Assembly (NCBI GenBank): GCA_050732695.1
Contig: JBOHRL010000035.1
Span: 50,192 to 114,191 of the forward strand
DNA: 64,000 nt
Direction: 5' to 3'
Source of the DNA: JBFFZF01 sp050732695
Lineage (GTDB): Bacteria > Gemmatimonadota > Gemmatimonadetes > Longimicrobiales > RSA9
Under the pieces are notes generated by a model. It was given only the letters and a program-made list of their open reading frames with translations, did no database searches and had not been told where the DNA came from. Position numbers and translations under genes: made by a program. Below are positions 17,315-26,400 of the stretch, in pieces; within the stretch, counting starts at the first letter, position 1, and each line of letters begins with the position of its first letter.

Positions 17315-20300
17315 TCAGCGAACGGTGCCGGGGCCCGTGCGAGGCGCGAGATCGCGCTGTTCGTAATCGAGTTTGATGTCCGGATTCGCGCGCAGGTGGA
17401 CGCGGAACTGGAAGCTGAAATTGCCGGTCTGTGTCTTGACGAAATCGAAGTTCGCGTCCCAGTCGTGGAGCTGCCGGGTCAACGTGAGGATATGGTCGGT
17501 GAATTCGCTCTGTGTGAAGTTGTAGCCGGTGCTCCACTGCACGGCCCAGTTGAGTGTGGGCTGGAAGGAGAAGTTGGCGGTGAGCATCTGGTTCTCGAGC
17601 GGCGAGAACGCGTTGGGCCCTTCGATGGGGCGAGGCCGGAACATCGAGTAGCTGAACGTCGCGTTCCATGTGCCTGCGGGCTGGCGGGGTGGCGCCTGCC
17701 GCTCGTTCCCGCGGCCGACGACGCCGAAGTCGGCATCCGGCTGCACGAAGTCGCCGAGGCCGAGCGAATCGGCCAGAGCCGCGCTGTCCGCCGCGGCCCT
17801 GCGCAGGACGGAATCCGCTTCCTGCTGCTCCTCCGGCGAACGACCGAGGCCCAGAACCCGCGCCAGCCACGAGTCGGCACCCACGGAGAACGATGCGCTC
17901 ACGCGCGACAGGTGCGGCTTGAACTCGCGGCCCTTCGGAATGCCCGCAGCCGAATCCGCGGCAATCTCGCGGAACAGGTCGTGCGTGAAGCTGAACTGGA
18001 GGCCGCGGAAAAGATCCGACTGGATGTTGTTGCTGATCTCCATCGTCTGGACGCCTTCGCCGTCCTCCTTTGCGCGAACGAAATCGTAGACGACGGCATC
18101 CGTGTTGATCGAGAGCAGGCGGAGCGGCTGGACGGTTTCGCGGCGCCGCAGACCGGACGAACCGATCCGCCCTGTCGTGTCCGCGGCAAGGCTGTCCTGC
18201 GGCGGACCGAGACCCGTCGGCTCGTCGGTCGAGTCCTGCCGCATCTTTGCCTCGAACGTCTGCGAGATCCCGATCGATAACTGGTTCCGCTCGCGGATCT
18301 CGCCAATCGCAAAGAACTGGCGTTGACGGTCCGTGATGGTCGGCGCGGGTGAATACGTGTAATTGAAGGACGGCGAGATCTTGTGCCGCATCCGCTCGAC
18401 CGGCCCGATCCCCGGCAGAAACGCGTAGAGATCGGAGCGCAGCGCGGCGTTGAAGTCCAGACGCGTCGGGGCCGCGACACTGGCCCCGCCGGTCGTATCG
18501 CCCTGGAGGATCTCGCCGCGCAGGCGCAGGCCGGGCGTGAAGGTGGTCGACCCGATCAGGGGCTGCTGGAAGTTGATGCCCGTGCCCCACGTCATCCGCT
18601 TCTCCTGCCGGCGAGGCAAGTCTCGCAACGAGTCAGGCGCGAAATCGCGCGCGAGGTCCGTAACGTCGGCATATGAGAAGTCCTGTGACAAGGAGAGCCG
18701 GCCCAGCGTGAAGCTGCTCGTGACAGAACCCGTCACCTCGTCCCGGCCGCGCGCCGTCAGACCGCCAGTCGCATTGTCGATGCTGCGCGTAGACCGACGA
18801 GCATTCGCGCTGCCCGTCCATATCGCATTGCTGTAGAAGTTCTCCTCGCCGGGCGCAGCCTCGAACAGCGTGACCGAGGTCAGGTTCAGGCCGAGGCTCG
18901 GCAACACCATGCTCACGGTGTTGTCGCTCAGGTACTGTTCCCGTTGCGCGTTGAACTGGAGCGATCCGAATCCGAACCGGCGCGTGAAGCCGGCGCTCGA
19001 GCGGATCGACCGATTCAGCTCGCGCGGATCGAGCGACCGCTCGCGCACGAATCGCGTCGAAGTCGCGTAACTGATGTCAGCGCCCACGCGCGTACGTTCA
19101 TCCGGCTGCCAGTCGCCTCGCCCTGCCACAGTGAAATCGCGCCCACCCTCCGCCTTCCAGAAGTTGCGGTACGTGACGCTGCCCTGGAGGAACTGGCGCA
19201 GGAAGCGGAAGTCCAGCGAGCCAGCGATCGCCGTGTAGTCGTTGCTCCGCCAGTCCAGCGCCGTTTCGAACCCGAAGTAGTCGCTGATCGCCCAGAAGAA
19301 CCCGACGTTCTCGATACCGCGCTGGTATTCGGAACGATTGCGGAAGATGTCGTTGATGGTGAATCCCGGCATCAGCAGTCCGCTCCGCCTGCCGCTTTTC
19401 ATGCTCTGCGCGAAGAACGGCAGCCAGAAGACGGGTACGTCCTGGAAGTTGAAGGTGACATCGCGTGCAACCAGCAGATCGCCGCGCACGACCTTGATCT
19501 CACCGGCAGCGAAGTGGTAATGCGGGATTTCGAGGTTGCAGTCTGTGAAGATGCCATCGTGCGTGTAGGCGGTGTCGCCGCGGGTGAAGACTTCGCGACT
19601 GTGCACGATCCAGTTCGCGCCCTCGCTGATCTCGGTCGTTGCGCCGCGGGCGACGCCGATCTGGGTGTCCGTGTTGTAGCAGAGGGAGTCGGCCGTGAGC
19701 GGAGCGCTCATTTCCTGGCCGGACAGCGTGGGCCGGCCGTAGGCGCACGCGATGTTCGTCTCCTGCGAGAAGACGATGGACGTGTCTGCCACCAGCCGCT
19801 GCCCCTCGCGCACGACCTCCGCCTGTTTGTGCAGCAGCAGGCGGCCGCTGTCGGCCTCGAAGCGCGCCGAGTTCGCCTTGTACTCGGTGGGCACGTACCC
19901 GGCCAGCCGGAGCAGCGCCTCCATGACCGAGTCGCGGGTCACGCCGCTGACGCTTTCGGGAGGTCTCGTTCTCACGAGCGAATCGAGCGCACCGGCCGTA
20001 TCGACGCCCAGCGAATCGACGCTGGTTGAATCGACACCGAGTGTATCTGCGCCGAGTGAATCCCTGCGCAGCGCCGCGATCGAATCGGCGATCAGGCTGT
20101 CGCGGAGGAGCGGAGAAACGCGACGCAAGCGCTCCTGGATGAGCTGCGTCCGCGTCTTTGGTGTCGTGTCCTGCTGAGCGCCGGTTCGCTGCGCCGCGAG
20201 CGGCCGTCCCGGCACCGCCATCAACGAGAGGGCGATGGCCAGCGTTGCTACGAGCCGCCCTGTTGCGGCCGGCCCGGGCACGAATGCAGCCGTCCCGCGG

Positions 20301-20347
20301 GGGCCGGCCCCACGAAACAGGCCCCGACCGGGCCGTTCACACGTCAA
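17315..20347 (-). CDS. lptD: LptD-like outer-membrane LPS-assembly protein
   Basis: This large protein (1010 residues from the first start) has an export signal at about 28-52 ending in PLAAQ. A Ser/Asp/Leu-rich stretch with repeated DSLGxD-type units follows (about 85-125). The OstA/LptA-like beta-jellyroll lies at about 155-310, with DTSIVFSQETNIACAYGRPTL and HYHFAAGEIKVVRGDLLVARDVTF. The remainder is a long beta-barrel rich in alternating aromatic strands and ends in a short charged tail. LptD inserts LPS into the outer leaflet with LptE. The first start is a TTG overlapping the tatC stop; a GTG at 20281 would give a shorter, cleaner signal peptide. The family is divergent from proteobacterial LptD. 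Confidence 0.82.
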   Translation of the reverse strand: MTCERPGRGLFRGAGPRGTAAFVPGPAATGRLVATLAIALSLMAVPGRPLAAQRTGAQQDTTPKTRTQLIQERLRRVSPLLRDSLIADSIAALRRDSLGADTLGVDSTSVDSLGVDTAGALDSLVRTRPPESVSGVTRDSVMEALLRLAGYVPTEYKANSARFEADSGRLLLHKQAEVVREGQRLVADTSIVFSQETNIACAYGRPTLSGQEMSAPLTADSLCYNTDTQIGVARGATTEISEGANWIVHSREVFTRGDTAYTHDGIFTDCNLEIPHYHFAAGEIKVVRGDLLVARDVTFNFQDVPVFWLPFFAQSMKSGRRSGLLMPGFTINDIFRNRSEYQRGIENVGFFWAISDYFGFETALDWRSNDYTAIAGSLDFRFLRQFLQGSVTYRNFWKAEGGRDFTVAGRGDWQPDERTRVGADISYATSTRFVRERSLDPRELNRSIRSSAGFTRRFGFGSLQFNAQREQYLSDNTVSMVLPSLGLNLTSVTLFEAAPGEENFYSNAIWTGSANARRSTRSIDNATGGLTARGRDEVTGSVTSSFTLGRLSLSQDFSYADVTDLARDFAPDSLRDLPRRQEKRMTWGTGINFQQPLIGSTTFTPGLRLRGEILQGDTTGGASVAAPTRLDFNAALRSDLYAFLPGIGPVERMRHKISPSFNYTYSPAPTITDRQRQFFAIGEIRERNQLSIGISQTFEAKMRQDSTDEPTGLGPPQDSLAADTTGRIGSSGLRRRETVQPLRLLSINTDAVVYDFVRAKEDGEGVQTMEISNNIQSDLFRGLQFSFTHDLFREIAADSAAGIPKGREFKPHLSRVSASFSVGADSWLARVLGLGRSPEEQQEADSVLRRAAADSAALADSLGLGDFVQPDADFGVVGRGNERQAPPRQPAGTWNATFSYSMFRPRPIEGPNAFSPLENQMLTANFSFQPTLNWAVQWSTGYNFTQSEFTDHILTLTRQLHDWDANFDFVKTQTGNFSFQFRVHLRANPDIKLDYEQRDLAPRTGPGTVR

Positions 20348-21135
20348 GTCGCCCCCGGCACGGCCTCAACCTCGGCTTCGGCCGCCCGCTCCCGCCCACG
20401 CTCGACCAGTTTCGCGAGGCCAATGCTCAGCTCGTAGAGCAGAATGAGCGGGCCCATCAGGACGAGCGTTGCCGTGATCGCGTCACCGGGCGTGATGAGC
20501 GCGGACAGAACGGCCATGCCTGCAATGGCGTAGCGCCGTTTGGACTTGAGGAACTGCGACGTGATGAGACCGATAGACGAGAGGATCAGTACGACAACGG
20601 GCATCTCGAAGAGGACGCCGAAACCGAGCAGCAGCCTGATCACGAAGCCGAAGTAGAGACCGGCCGTGATCTGCGGCGCGAGGCTCTCGCTCAGCAGGCT
20701 CATCGTGAACCGCAGCGTGAACGGAAGCGCGACGAAGTAGGCAAGCAGCACGCCGGCTGCGAAGAGGATCAGCCCCAGATAAAGGGCTGGTACGATGGCC
20801 TTCCGCTCGCGCGGCAGCAGTGCGGGTGAGAGGAACGCCCATGTGTGGTAGAAGACGATGGGCGAGGCCAGAACGAAGCCCATCGAGAGGGCGATCTTGA
20901 TGATGATGAAGATCGGGTCGGTCGGCCCGAGATAAACGAGCTTGCCGTCCTCGGCCACGACGTACGGATCGATGGGCCGCTTGAGCAGGCCAACCACGTC
21001 GAAGTTCATGACGACCACCATGGACAGCGCGGTCGCAACGATGAGGGCCAGCAGGCTCCAGAGGATGCGCCAGCGAAGTTCCTCGAGGTGGTCGAGGAAC
21101 GGCATCTCCGAGTTGCGTGACCGTCTGAACTTCAT
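20344..21135 (-). CDS. tatC: Sec-independent protein translocase TatC
   Basis: The 263-residue protein begins with the conserved MPFLDHLEELRWRI segment after ten extra residues. It has six predicted membrane helices and the SPIVFYHTWAFLSPALLPRERK motif of the second periplasmic/cytoplasmic region. TatC recognises twin-arginine signals and, with TatA, moves folded proteins across the inner membrane. Start and stop overlap nrdR and lptD by 4 nt each, so it is inside a translationally coupled operon. tatA lies about 10 kb away at 10104-10364. Confidence 0.96.
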   Translation of the reverse strand: MKFRRSRNSEMPFLDHLEELRWRILWSLLALIVATALSMVVVMNFDVVGLLKRPIDPYVVAEDGKLVYLGPTDPIFIIIKIALSMGFVLASPIVFYHTWAFLSPALLPRERKAIVPALYLGLILFAAGVLLAYFVALPFTLRFTMSLLSESLAPQITAGLYFGFVIRLLLGFGVLFEMPVVVLILSSIGLITSQFLKSKRRYAIAGMAVLSALITPGDAITATLVLMGPLILLYELSIGLAKLVERGRERAAEAEVEAVPGAT

Positions 21136-21641
21136 GGCGAGTCGAACAGCGGCAGTTCTTCCTGGCCTTCTCTCTGGGCCGCCCGGGCGCGCCGGGCGGA
21201 CAGATCACGGAGTTCGTCGTAAAACTCCTCCAGATCCTGAAAGTTCCGGTATACGGAGGCGTAGCGGACGTAGGCCACATGGTCGCGCGTCTTGAGCTGG
21301 TCCATGACCAGCTCGCCGATCATGTGGCTGTCGACCTCATCGTCATTTCGGCGCGCGAGGGCGTCATCGACGGCTTCGACCATCGCATCGATTTCGGCCG
21401 TCGAGATGAGCCGCTTGGCACACGCCCGTGCAATGGACTGGAAGAGTTTGGCGCGATCGTAACGCTCGGTTGCGCCGTCGCGCTTGACGACGACGAGCGG
21501 CCGTTCCTCGACATACTCGTATGTCGTGAATCGACGCTGGCAGGAAAGACATTCGCGCCGGCGACGCACGGCCCGGCCTTCCCGGCTGACTCGTGAATCG
21601 ACGACGCGATTGTCCATCCCGCTACAGAACGGGCACCGCAT
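21132..21641 (-). CDS. nrdR: Transcriptional repressor NrdR
   Basis: This 169-residue protein has the NrdR layout. A zinc ribbon with cysteines at 3, 6, 31 and 34 is followed by an ATP-cone domain (about 48-138), with VVKRDGATERYDRAKLFQSIARAC and RDHVAYVRYASVYRNFQD. NrdR senses ATP/dATP and represses ribonucleotide reductase genes. None of those targets is in the window. Its gene starts directly at the end of cpoB and overlaps tatC by 4 nt, so here it is co-expressed with envelope genes. The C-terminal tail past about residue 150 is longer and Arg-rich. Confidence 0.96.
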   Translation of the reverse strand: MRCPFCSGMDNRVVDSRVSREGRAVRRRRECLSCQRRFTTYEYVEERPLVVVKRDGATERYDRAKLFQSIARACAKRLISTAEIDAMVEAVDDALARRNDDEVDSHMIGELVMDQLKTRDHVAYVRYASVYRNFQDLEEFYDELRDLSARRARAAQREGQEELPLFDSP

Positions 21642-22427
21642 TCAGCGCCCGATCTGTCGCAACCGCTCTTCCGCCAGCCGGAACTCGTCGCTGCCGGGAT
21701 ATCGGCGGCGAATCAGCTCGTAGAGTTCTCTCGCGAGATCGACGTCCTGACCTTCCTCCGCGAGGAACCCGGCCCGATAGAGAGCAGCAGGGGCGCGCGG
21801 CGAGTTCGGCCAGTTCGATTCGACCTTGCGCAACTCCTCGATGGCCTGGGCGGCATTGCCTTCCTTGGCGTACGTCTCGCCGATCTGGAACTGGGCGTCG
21901 GGTGCGCGCGGGTCCTGCGGGTACTGATTGATGATGGCCTCGAACGTGATGCGCGCTGTCGTGAAGGCGCCCTCGGCGAGCTTGGTCAGGCCGAGTTCGT
22001 ACATGCCCTCGACCTCGGTCCCGACACGGCTGCCGGAGGATACGCCACCGGACGGCGCCTGTTGCAGCGACTGCTGGTCGAGACGATCGCTCAGTTGAGC
22101 AATCAGGCCGTGCAGCTGGTTGACGATCGCTTCTGTGCGGCCAAGCTGCTGCTCGAGTTCCTGGAATCGATGGCTGGTCTGGCCCTGGGCGTCGAGCTGC
22201 GCGCTGTACCCGGCCTTGATCGTATCGAGCAGCATGCGGTTCTGTCGCTGCATCTCGCGGAATAGCGAATCCTGATGCGTTTGCAGCGCGACCATTTCCA
22301 CGCGGACCCGCCTCATGTCACCCTTTGTCGCGCAGCCGGAAAGCGCGACGGCCGCGCCGAGTCCGAAAGCCAGGATTCGCGCGGCCCGCATCGCCGGCCG
22401 GGGCGACGACTCCGCCCCGCGCATCAC
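21642..22427 (-). CDS. cpoB: Tol-Pal system protein CpoB/YbgF
   Basis: The 261-residue protein has a lipoprotein-type N-terminus (VALSGC, cysteine at 32 from the first start). A coiled-coil segment follows (about 60-120), with helices such as HRFQELEQQLGRTEAIVNQLHGLIAQLSDRL, and then C-terminal TPRs (about 140-261) typical of YbgF. In E. coli CpoB coordinates PBP1B and Tol-Pal during septation. It follows pal with a 4 nt overlap (GTG at 22427, with ATG at 22424 as an alternative) and abuts nrdR. A lipid anchor here would differ from the soluble E. coli form. Confidence 0.9.
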   Translation of the reverse strand: MMRGAESSPRPAMRAARILAFGLGAAVALSGCATKGDMRRVRVEMVALQTHQDSLFREMQRQNRMLLDTIKAGYSAQLDAQGQTSHRFQELEQQLGRTEAIVNQLHGLIAQLSDRLDQQSLQQAPSGGVSSGSRVGTEVEGMYELGLTKLAEGAFTTARITFEAIINQYPQDPRAPDAQFQIGETYAKEGNAAQAIEELRKVESNWPNSPRAPAALYRAGFLAEEGQDVDLARELYELIRRRYPGSDEFRLAEERLRQIGR

Positions 22428-23002
22428 CAGTCGCCGGTTGGACGCGTCAGATTGTCGCCACCTGCCGTGATGACGAACTCGGCGCGCCGGTTCTGCGACC
22501 AGGCCGACTCGGTATGACCGGCATCGAGCGGCCGGTCTTCACCCATCGAGTCGATCGTGAAACGCGTGGCCTGAAGCCCGAATCCCGCTATGTAGTCCCG
22601 CACGGAACTGGCTCGGGCCCGGCCGAGGGCGAGGTTGTACTCGAGCGAGCCACGCTCGTCGGCGTGACCCGTGACGCGCAGCGTCACCGCCGGATTGGCT
22701 CGCAGGATCGCGACCTTGCGATTCAGGACTTCCTGCTGATCGCTCCGAATGCTCGAATCGTCGTAGTCGAAGAAGATCATCTCTTCGAGCGTGGAGCGCG
22801 CCTCACGAGCGGCTTCTTCTCGCCTCGCCGCTTCTTCTGCCGCGCGCCTGGCCGCATCGATCGAGTCCTGGTTGACGGTCGGCCTCGCCTGGACCGGGGC
22901 CGGCGGCTGTTCCGGGGCCGGCTGCTCCGGCTCCTGCCTGCTCGAGCACGCCGTGAATACCAGGCCCGCGGTGATGAGAATCATCGCCCGCCGCAGCATC
23001 AT
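22424..23002 (-). CDS. pal: Peptidoglycan-associated lipoprotein Pal
   Basis: This 192-residue protein has a lipoprotein signal with a lipobox-like FTAC (cysteine 19). A Pro/Glu-rich linker and a short Glu/Ala/Arg-rich helix (about 50-72) follow, and then an OmpA-like domain. That domain shows TLRVTGHADERGSLEYNLALGRARASSVRDYI, the peptidoglycan-binding core. Pal ties the outer membrane to the cell wall and binds TolB. It lies between tolB and cpoB in the usual Tol-Pal order. Confidence 0.96.
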   Translation of the reverse strand: MMLRRAMILITAGLVFTACSSRQEPEQPAPEQPPAPVQARPTVNQDSIDAARRAAEEAARREEAAREARSTLEEMIFFDYDDSSIRSDQQEVLNRKVAILRANPAVTLRVTGHADERGSLEYNLALGRARASSVRDYIAGFGLQATRFTIDSMGEDRPLDAGHTESAWSQNRRAEFVITAGGDNLTRPTGDW

Positions 23003-23038
23003 CGCGTTCTCCTTGCTTGATGATTGGAGTTCCCGTTG

Positions 23039-24493
23039 TCAATCGTGTGTCTGTACCGTGTTCACCGTGCCTGCCAGCGAAGGCGACCAGGCCGCAAGCC
23101 GGAGCTTCGCGCCAGCGCCGCCACTCACGAGGAGCCGGATCTCACCGGTCACAGTATCGATAACATACAGACTCGCTGTGCCGGCGGACAGGGTTGGCTG
23201 GCTCGTGTAGACGATGTGTCGGCCATCGGCGGCCCAACTCGGATCCTCGTTCCGGCCCCGTGATGTCAGTTGCTGGATCTGTCCGCCCGGCCTCGCCGCA
23301 TCCGCCATCATGATCTGGAATGTGCCGCGCGAGGCACCGTGAAACACCAGGCGAGTGCCCGTTGGCTGCCAGTCCGGCGAATAGTATTCAACGCTCTCGC
23401 CGAAGGGCGTCACGGCGACCGCGTTGCGGCCGTCCGCACGTGCGGCGTAGATGTGCTGGCGCCCGGTGCGCGAGGAATGGAATGCGAAGCGCTGGCCATC
23501 CCTCGAGAAGCTCGGCGAAAGGTTCTCCGCCCGTCCCTCGGTCAGTGCTCTCGCCTGCGAGCCATCGAACGCGAATACCTGCATCGTCGAGCCGGCCCAC
23601 GACGCATACGCGATGTTCTCCGTGTTCGGGATGTAACACGGTGTGAGGATCTGTTCCTCGCCGGTCGCGTTGCGCAGGGTCCGGGTCGCGCCCGTCGCCA
23701 TGTCGCGCTCGATCAGACGCCAGCCGCCTTCCTCGAGGTGCACCGTGTATGCGATGCGGGTACCATCGGGAGACCACGCCGGGGAATAGACGAGCGAAGC
23801 GGATCCCGAGATGCGGCGCAGGTTCTCGCCATCGGAATCGACCACCATGAGATCGTACGTCCCACCCGTGTTCTGGCGAACGAACGTCACGCGTGTTGCC
23901 GCCATGCCCGGCTGGTTGGAGATCCAGCGGACGATCTGGTCCGACAGCGTGTGGACCGCCATGCGGAAGTCGCTGTGCGATGTGTCCGGCAGCGAAAACG
24001 TCTGTGTCTGCCGCACATTGGCGTACACGACATCATGGAGCGAGACGGAGACGTGGAAACCGGACGCCGAAGGAGTCACACTGCCGGCGACGAGCCAGAC
24101 GATGTTGAGACCGTTCCACTGCGTGTAATCGATGTCGCCGGTTGCGAGTTGTTGTGGCACGACCGTCATCTGGAAGCGGTCGGAGAGCGTGAGGTCATTG
24201 CGCACGATGCCGGCGATATCGGCGGTCGCACTCGAGGGTGCGCCGAGCGCTTCGAACGGTCGGACCGCGAGTGTCTGCCGGCCGGCCTTCGAGTAGCGCG
24301 TTTCGAGCATCACGCCCGGCGGCAGGTCCTGCTGTTGCGCCGAAACCGGGACTGCGGCGAAGAGTACCGCGACGGCGGCGAAACAGGCCACGATCGCGGC
24401 GAAACGTCGCGCGACGGCGGCGCAAGGTGCCGGAGCGGCGGCCATGGGCACCGCGCCGCTGAGAAGTCGACTCCACCGCATGTCTCTTTTCAC
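23039..24493 (-). CDS. tolB: Tol-Pal system periplasmic protein TolB
   Basis: The protein has 484 residues from a GTG at 24493, or 480 from the ATG at 24481. A long signal region ends near AVPVSAQQ. The N-terminal TolB domain (about 55-190) includes ADIAGIVRNDLTLSDRFQMT. The C-terminal six-bladed propeller (about 205-470) shows WD40-like strings such as SLVYSPAWSPDGTRIAYTV, LSPSFSRDGQRFAFHSSRTG and DPSWAADGRHIVYTSQ. TolB binds Pal and relays energy from TolQRA. It follows the TolA/TonB-like gene by 15 bp and precedes pal by 36 bp. Confidence 0.96.
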   Translation of the reverse strand: MKRDMRWSRLLSGAVPMAAAPAPCAAVARRFAAIVACFAAVAVLFAAVPVSAQQQDLPPGVMLETRYSKAGRQTLAVRPFEALGAPSSATADIAGIVRNDLTLSDRFQMTVVPQQLATGDIDYTQWNGLNIVWLVAGSVTPSASGFHVSVSLHDVVYANVRQTQTFSLPDTSHSDFRMAVHTLSDQIVRWISNQPGMAATRVTFVRQNTGGTYDLMVVDSDGENLRRISGSASLVYSPAWSPDGTRIAYTVHLEEGGWRLIERDMATGATRTLRNATGEEQILTPCYIPNTENIAYASWAGSTMQVFAFDGSQARALTEGRAENLSPSFSRDGQRFAFHSSRTGRQHIYAARADGRNAVAVTPFGESVEYYSPDWQPTGTRLVFHGASRGTFQIMMADAARPGGQIQQLTSRGRNEDPSWAADGRHIVYTSQPTLSAGTASLYVIDTVTGEIRLLVSGGAGAKLRLAAWSPSLAGTVNTVQTHD

Positions 24494-24508
24494 TCTCGTT
24501 CTCGAGGT

Positions 24509-25255
24509 TCAGCGTCCGGGCGGCAGGAACCGGAACCGGATCCACAGCCGGTCCTGGACCCAGCCATCGGGCAACGGACCGAACATGCCGCGCCGGCCCG
24601 CGAGTTCCACGGCCTCAATGGTCTGGATGTCGAACGTGTAGTCGGCTGACCGATCGACGACCTGCAAACCGCCGACCGAACCATCGCGATTGATGTAGAA
24701 CGCGATCACGTTCTCGGGGTTCCCCGTGCCCGACCAGCGGAAGAAACGATTGATCTGGGTGATGATGTTCTGAAGGTATGTCGGGAAGGGGAACTCGGCG
24801 CCATCGATGTCGACATCGATGTTGTCGCCGCCGGGCGAATCGGCCTGTGCGTTGGCGCCAGCGACCGGTTCCGGTTTGTGCTCGACCGGCTTTGTCTCCG
24901 TGGGCGTAACCTGCGCGCGTTCGACTCGCTCGACGCGCTGCGGCGTTGTGGTCACCGTTGGTTCGGGCGTTGGCGCGGACACGATGGTCTGTGCGATTTC
25001 GGCCCGCGGCTCTGGCGGCCCTTCGACCTGTGCCGGCGGACTGTACAGCCGAACGCGGTAGGTCTCGAACCGAACGGCATCACGGCCGGCAAGGAACCCC
25101 CATACCACGAGGCCGAGCCCGATGACGGCGTGGAAGACCACGGACGTGATATATGCGCGCCGATCCGGACGCGGCTGGCGAAGGCCGATGCCGCTGCCGA
25201 GGACCAGCCCGCTCATTGCGGGTCGGCCAAAGCTACCTGCGTGGCCGTTGCCCAT
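24509..25255 (-). CDS. TolA/TonB-like energy-transducing protein
   Basis: This 248-residue protein has one N-terminal membrane helix (about 35-58, AYITSVVFHAVIGLGLVVWGFLAG). A Pro/Glu/Thr/Val-rich periplasmic spacer follows (about 75-145). The C-terminal TonB/TolA-type domain (about 155-248) includes FPTYLQNIITQINRFFRWSG and VIAFYINRDGSVGGLQVVDRS. It sits between tolR and tolB, where TolA normally is, so it is most likely the TolA of this system. The C-terminal domain is recognisably TonB-like, and the spacer is much shorter than that of E. coli TolA. Confidence 0.87.
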   Translation of the reverse strand: MGNGHAGSFGRPAMSGLVLGSGIGLRQPRPDRRAYITSVVFHAVIGLGLVVWGFLAGRDAVRFETYRVRLYSPPAQVEGPPEPRAEIAQTIVSAPTPEPTVTTTPQRVERVERAQVTPTETKPVEHKPEPVAGANAQADSPGGDNIDVDIDGAEFPFPTYLQNIITQINRFFRWSGTGNPENVIAFYINRDGSVGGLQVVDRSADYTFDIQTIEAVELAGRRGMFGPLPDGWVQDRLWIRFRFLPPGR

Positions 25256-25270
25256 GGCGTGCTCCTCCGA

Positions 25271-25693
25271 TCAGCGTTCCCGTGGAGGCGGATCGACGGC
25301 GAGACTGACGTTCGTGATGTCGAGTTTCATGAAGACACCGAATACCTGCATCACGCGACCGTACTCGACGCCGCGGTCACCCTTCACGGAAACCGCCCGC
25401 TTCGTATCATCGCCGAGGAGAGTGGGCACGATCTGCTCGAACTCTTCGAGCGACTCGACCTTCGTCTTGCCCACGTAGATTTCACCGTCGCGTGCCACGC
25501 TCACGACCAGCGCGTCCGATGCGTCCAGAGGCGTTGCTGCCGCTTCCGGCAGTTGCAGCTCGATGCCACCCTGAAGGATCGGAGCCGTGATCATGAAGAT
25601 GATCAGCAGGACGAACGCGACATCGATCAGGTTCGTCATGTTGATCTCCGCATTCACGGGCAAACCGCGCCGGTGCCGGCCATAATGGAGCAT
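25271..25693 (-). CDS. tolR: TolR/ExbD biopolymer transport protein
   Basis: The 140-residue protein has one membrane helix (about 17-38, INMTNLIDVAFVLLIIFMITAPILQGG) containing the conserved aspartate in LIDVAFVLLIIF that is needed for proton-driven function. The periplasmic ExbD/TolR fold follows, with VSVARDGEIYVGKTKV and VSVKGDRGVEYGRVMQVF. With TolQ it forms the stator that energises the TolA-like protein. Its start overlaps the tolQ stop by 1 nt and the TolA-like gene follows after 15 bp. Confidence 0.95.
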   Translation of the reverse strand: MLHYGRHRRGLPVNAEINMTNLIDVAFVLLIIFMITAPILQGGIELQLPEAAATPLDASDALVVSVARDGEIYVGKTKVESLEEFEQIVPTLLGDDTKRAVSVKGDRGVEYGRVMQVFGVFMKLDITNVSLAVDPPPRER

Positions 25694-26400
25694 CAGAGTC
25701 GTCCTTCACGCGCCAGCGTGCCGATGAATTCGCTGGCGAACCCTTCCAGTTCGCCGCTGAATCGATCGAGCCGGGTCGCATAGTAGTTGTAGGCGATCGC
25801 GGCTGGAATCGCCGCCACGAGCCCCAACGCCGTGGTGATCAAGGCCTCGGCAATCCCCGGTGCAACGGCCGTGATTCCCGCCGAACCGGTCAACTGGATG
25901 TCGAGGAACGCCCTCATTACACCGATCACGGTCCCGAGGAGCCCGAGCAGCGGGGCCGTAACGCCAATGATGGCGAGCCAGACCATGCCGCTCGACAGCC
26001 CGTCGCGTTCTTCGGCCTGGACTTTCTCGAGAATCAGCCACAGCGCATTGAGCTGGCCCTCGCTGAGGCCGGCGGAATCGGGAGCGTTTTCGCGCAGAGC
26101 GCCGGGCCGCAGTTCGCTGAAGAAGTTCGTGCCCTGGCGGAACATCCGTGTGTATGGCGTGTCGGGCAGTTTCATGCTCGCACGATACGCATCCTGGAGG
26201 CGGGTCGTTCGGCCGATCGCTTCGACGAAGCGTTCGCCCTCCCGGCGCAGGCGGCGCAGCTGCCTCGCCTTCCACAGGATGATCACCCACGAGGCGAGCG
26301 AGAACAGGCCCAGCACCCCAAGCACGATCTTGGTCTCGAACGATCCGCCGAGGATCAGCCCGAACGAGCGCGATACGCCGCCCTGCAACATCAGGATCAC
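25693..26400 (-). CDS. tolQ: TolQ/ExbB/MotA proton channel protein
   Basis: This 235-residue protein has three predicted membrane helices: near residue 25-45, and in the C-terminal half within WLAIIGVTAPLLGLLGTVIGVMRAF and ITTALGLVAAIPAAIAYNYYATRLD. These are the family signatures. TolQ is the inner-membrane proton channel of the Tol-Pal machine. The start is a GTG at 26400 forming a GTGA overlap with the galE-like stop; an ATG at 26391 is an alternative. It begins the tolQ-tolR-tolA-tolB-pal-cpoB order. Confidence 0.95.
   Translation of the reverse strand: MILMLQGGVSRSFGLILGGSFETKIVLGVLGLFSLASWVIILWKARQLRRLRREGERFVEAIGRTTRLQDAYRASMKLPDTPYTRMFRQGTNFFSELRPGALRENAPDSAGLSEGQLNALWLILEKVQAEERDGLSSGMVWLAIIGVTAPLLGLLGTVIGVMRAFLDIQLTGSAGITAVAPGIAEALITTALGLVAAIPAAIAYNYYATRLDRFSGELEGFASEFIGTLAREGRL

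Noticed and set aside
17112..18590. Long open frame (492 codons) on the minus strand inside lptD and hutH
   Set aside because: It overlaps two well-supported genes in another frame, is rich in Arg and His as expected for a GC-rich shadow, and has no family resemblance.
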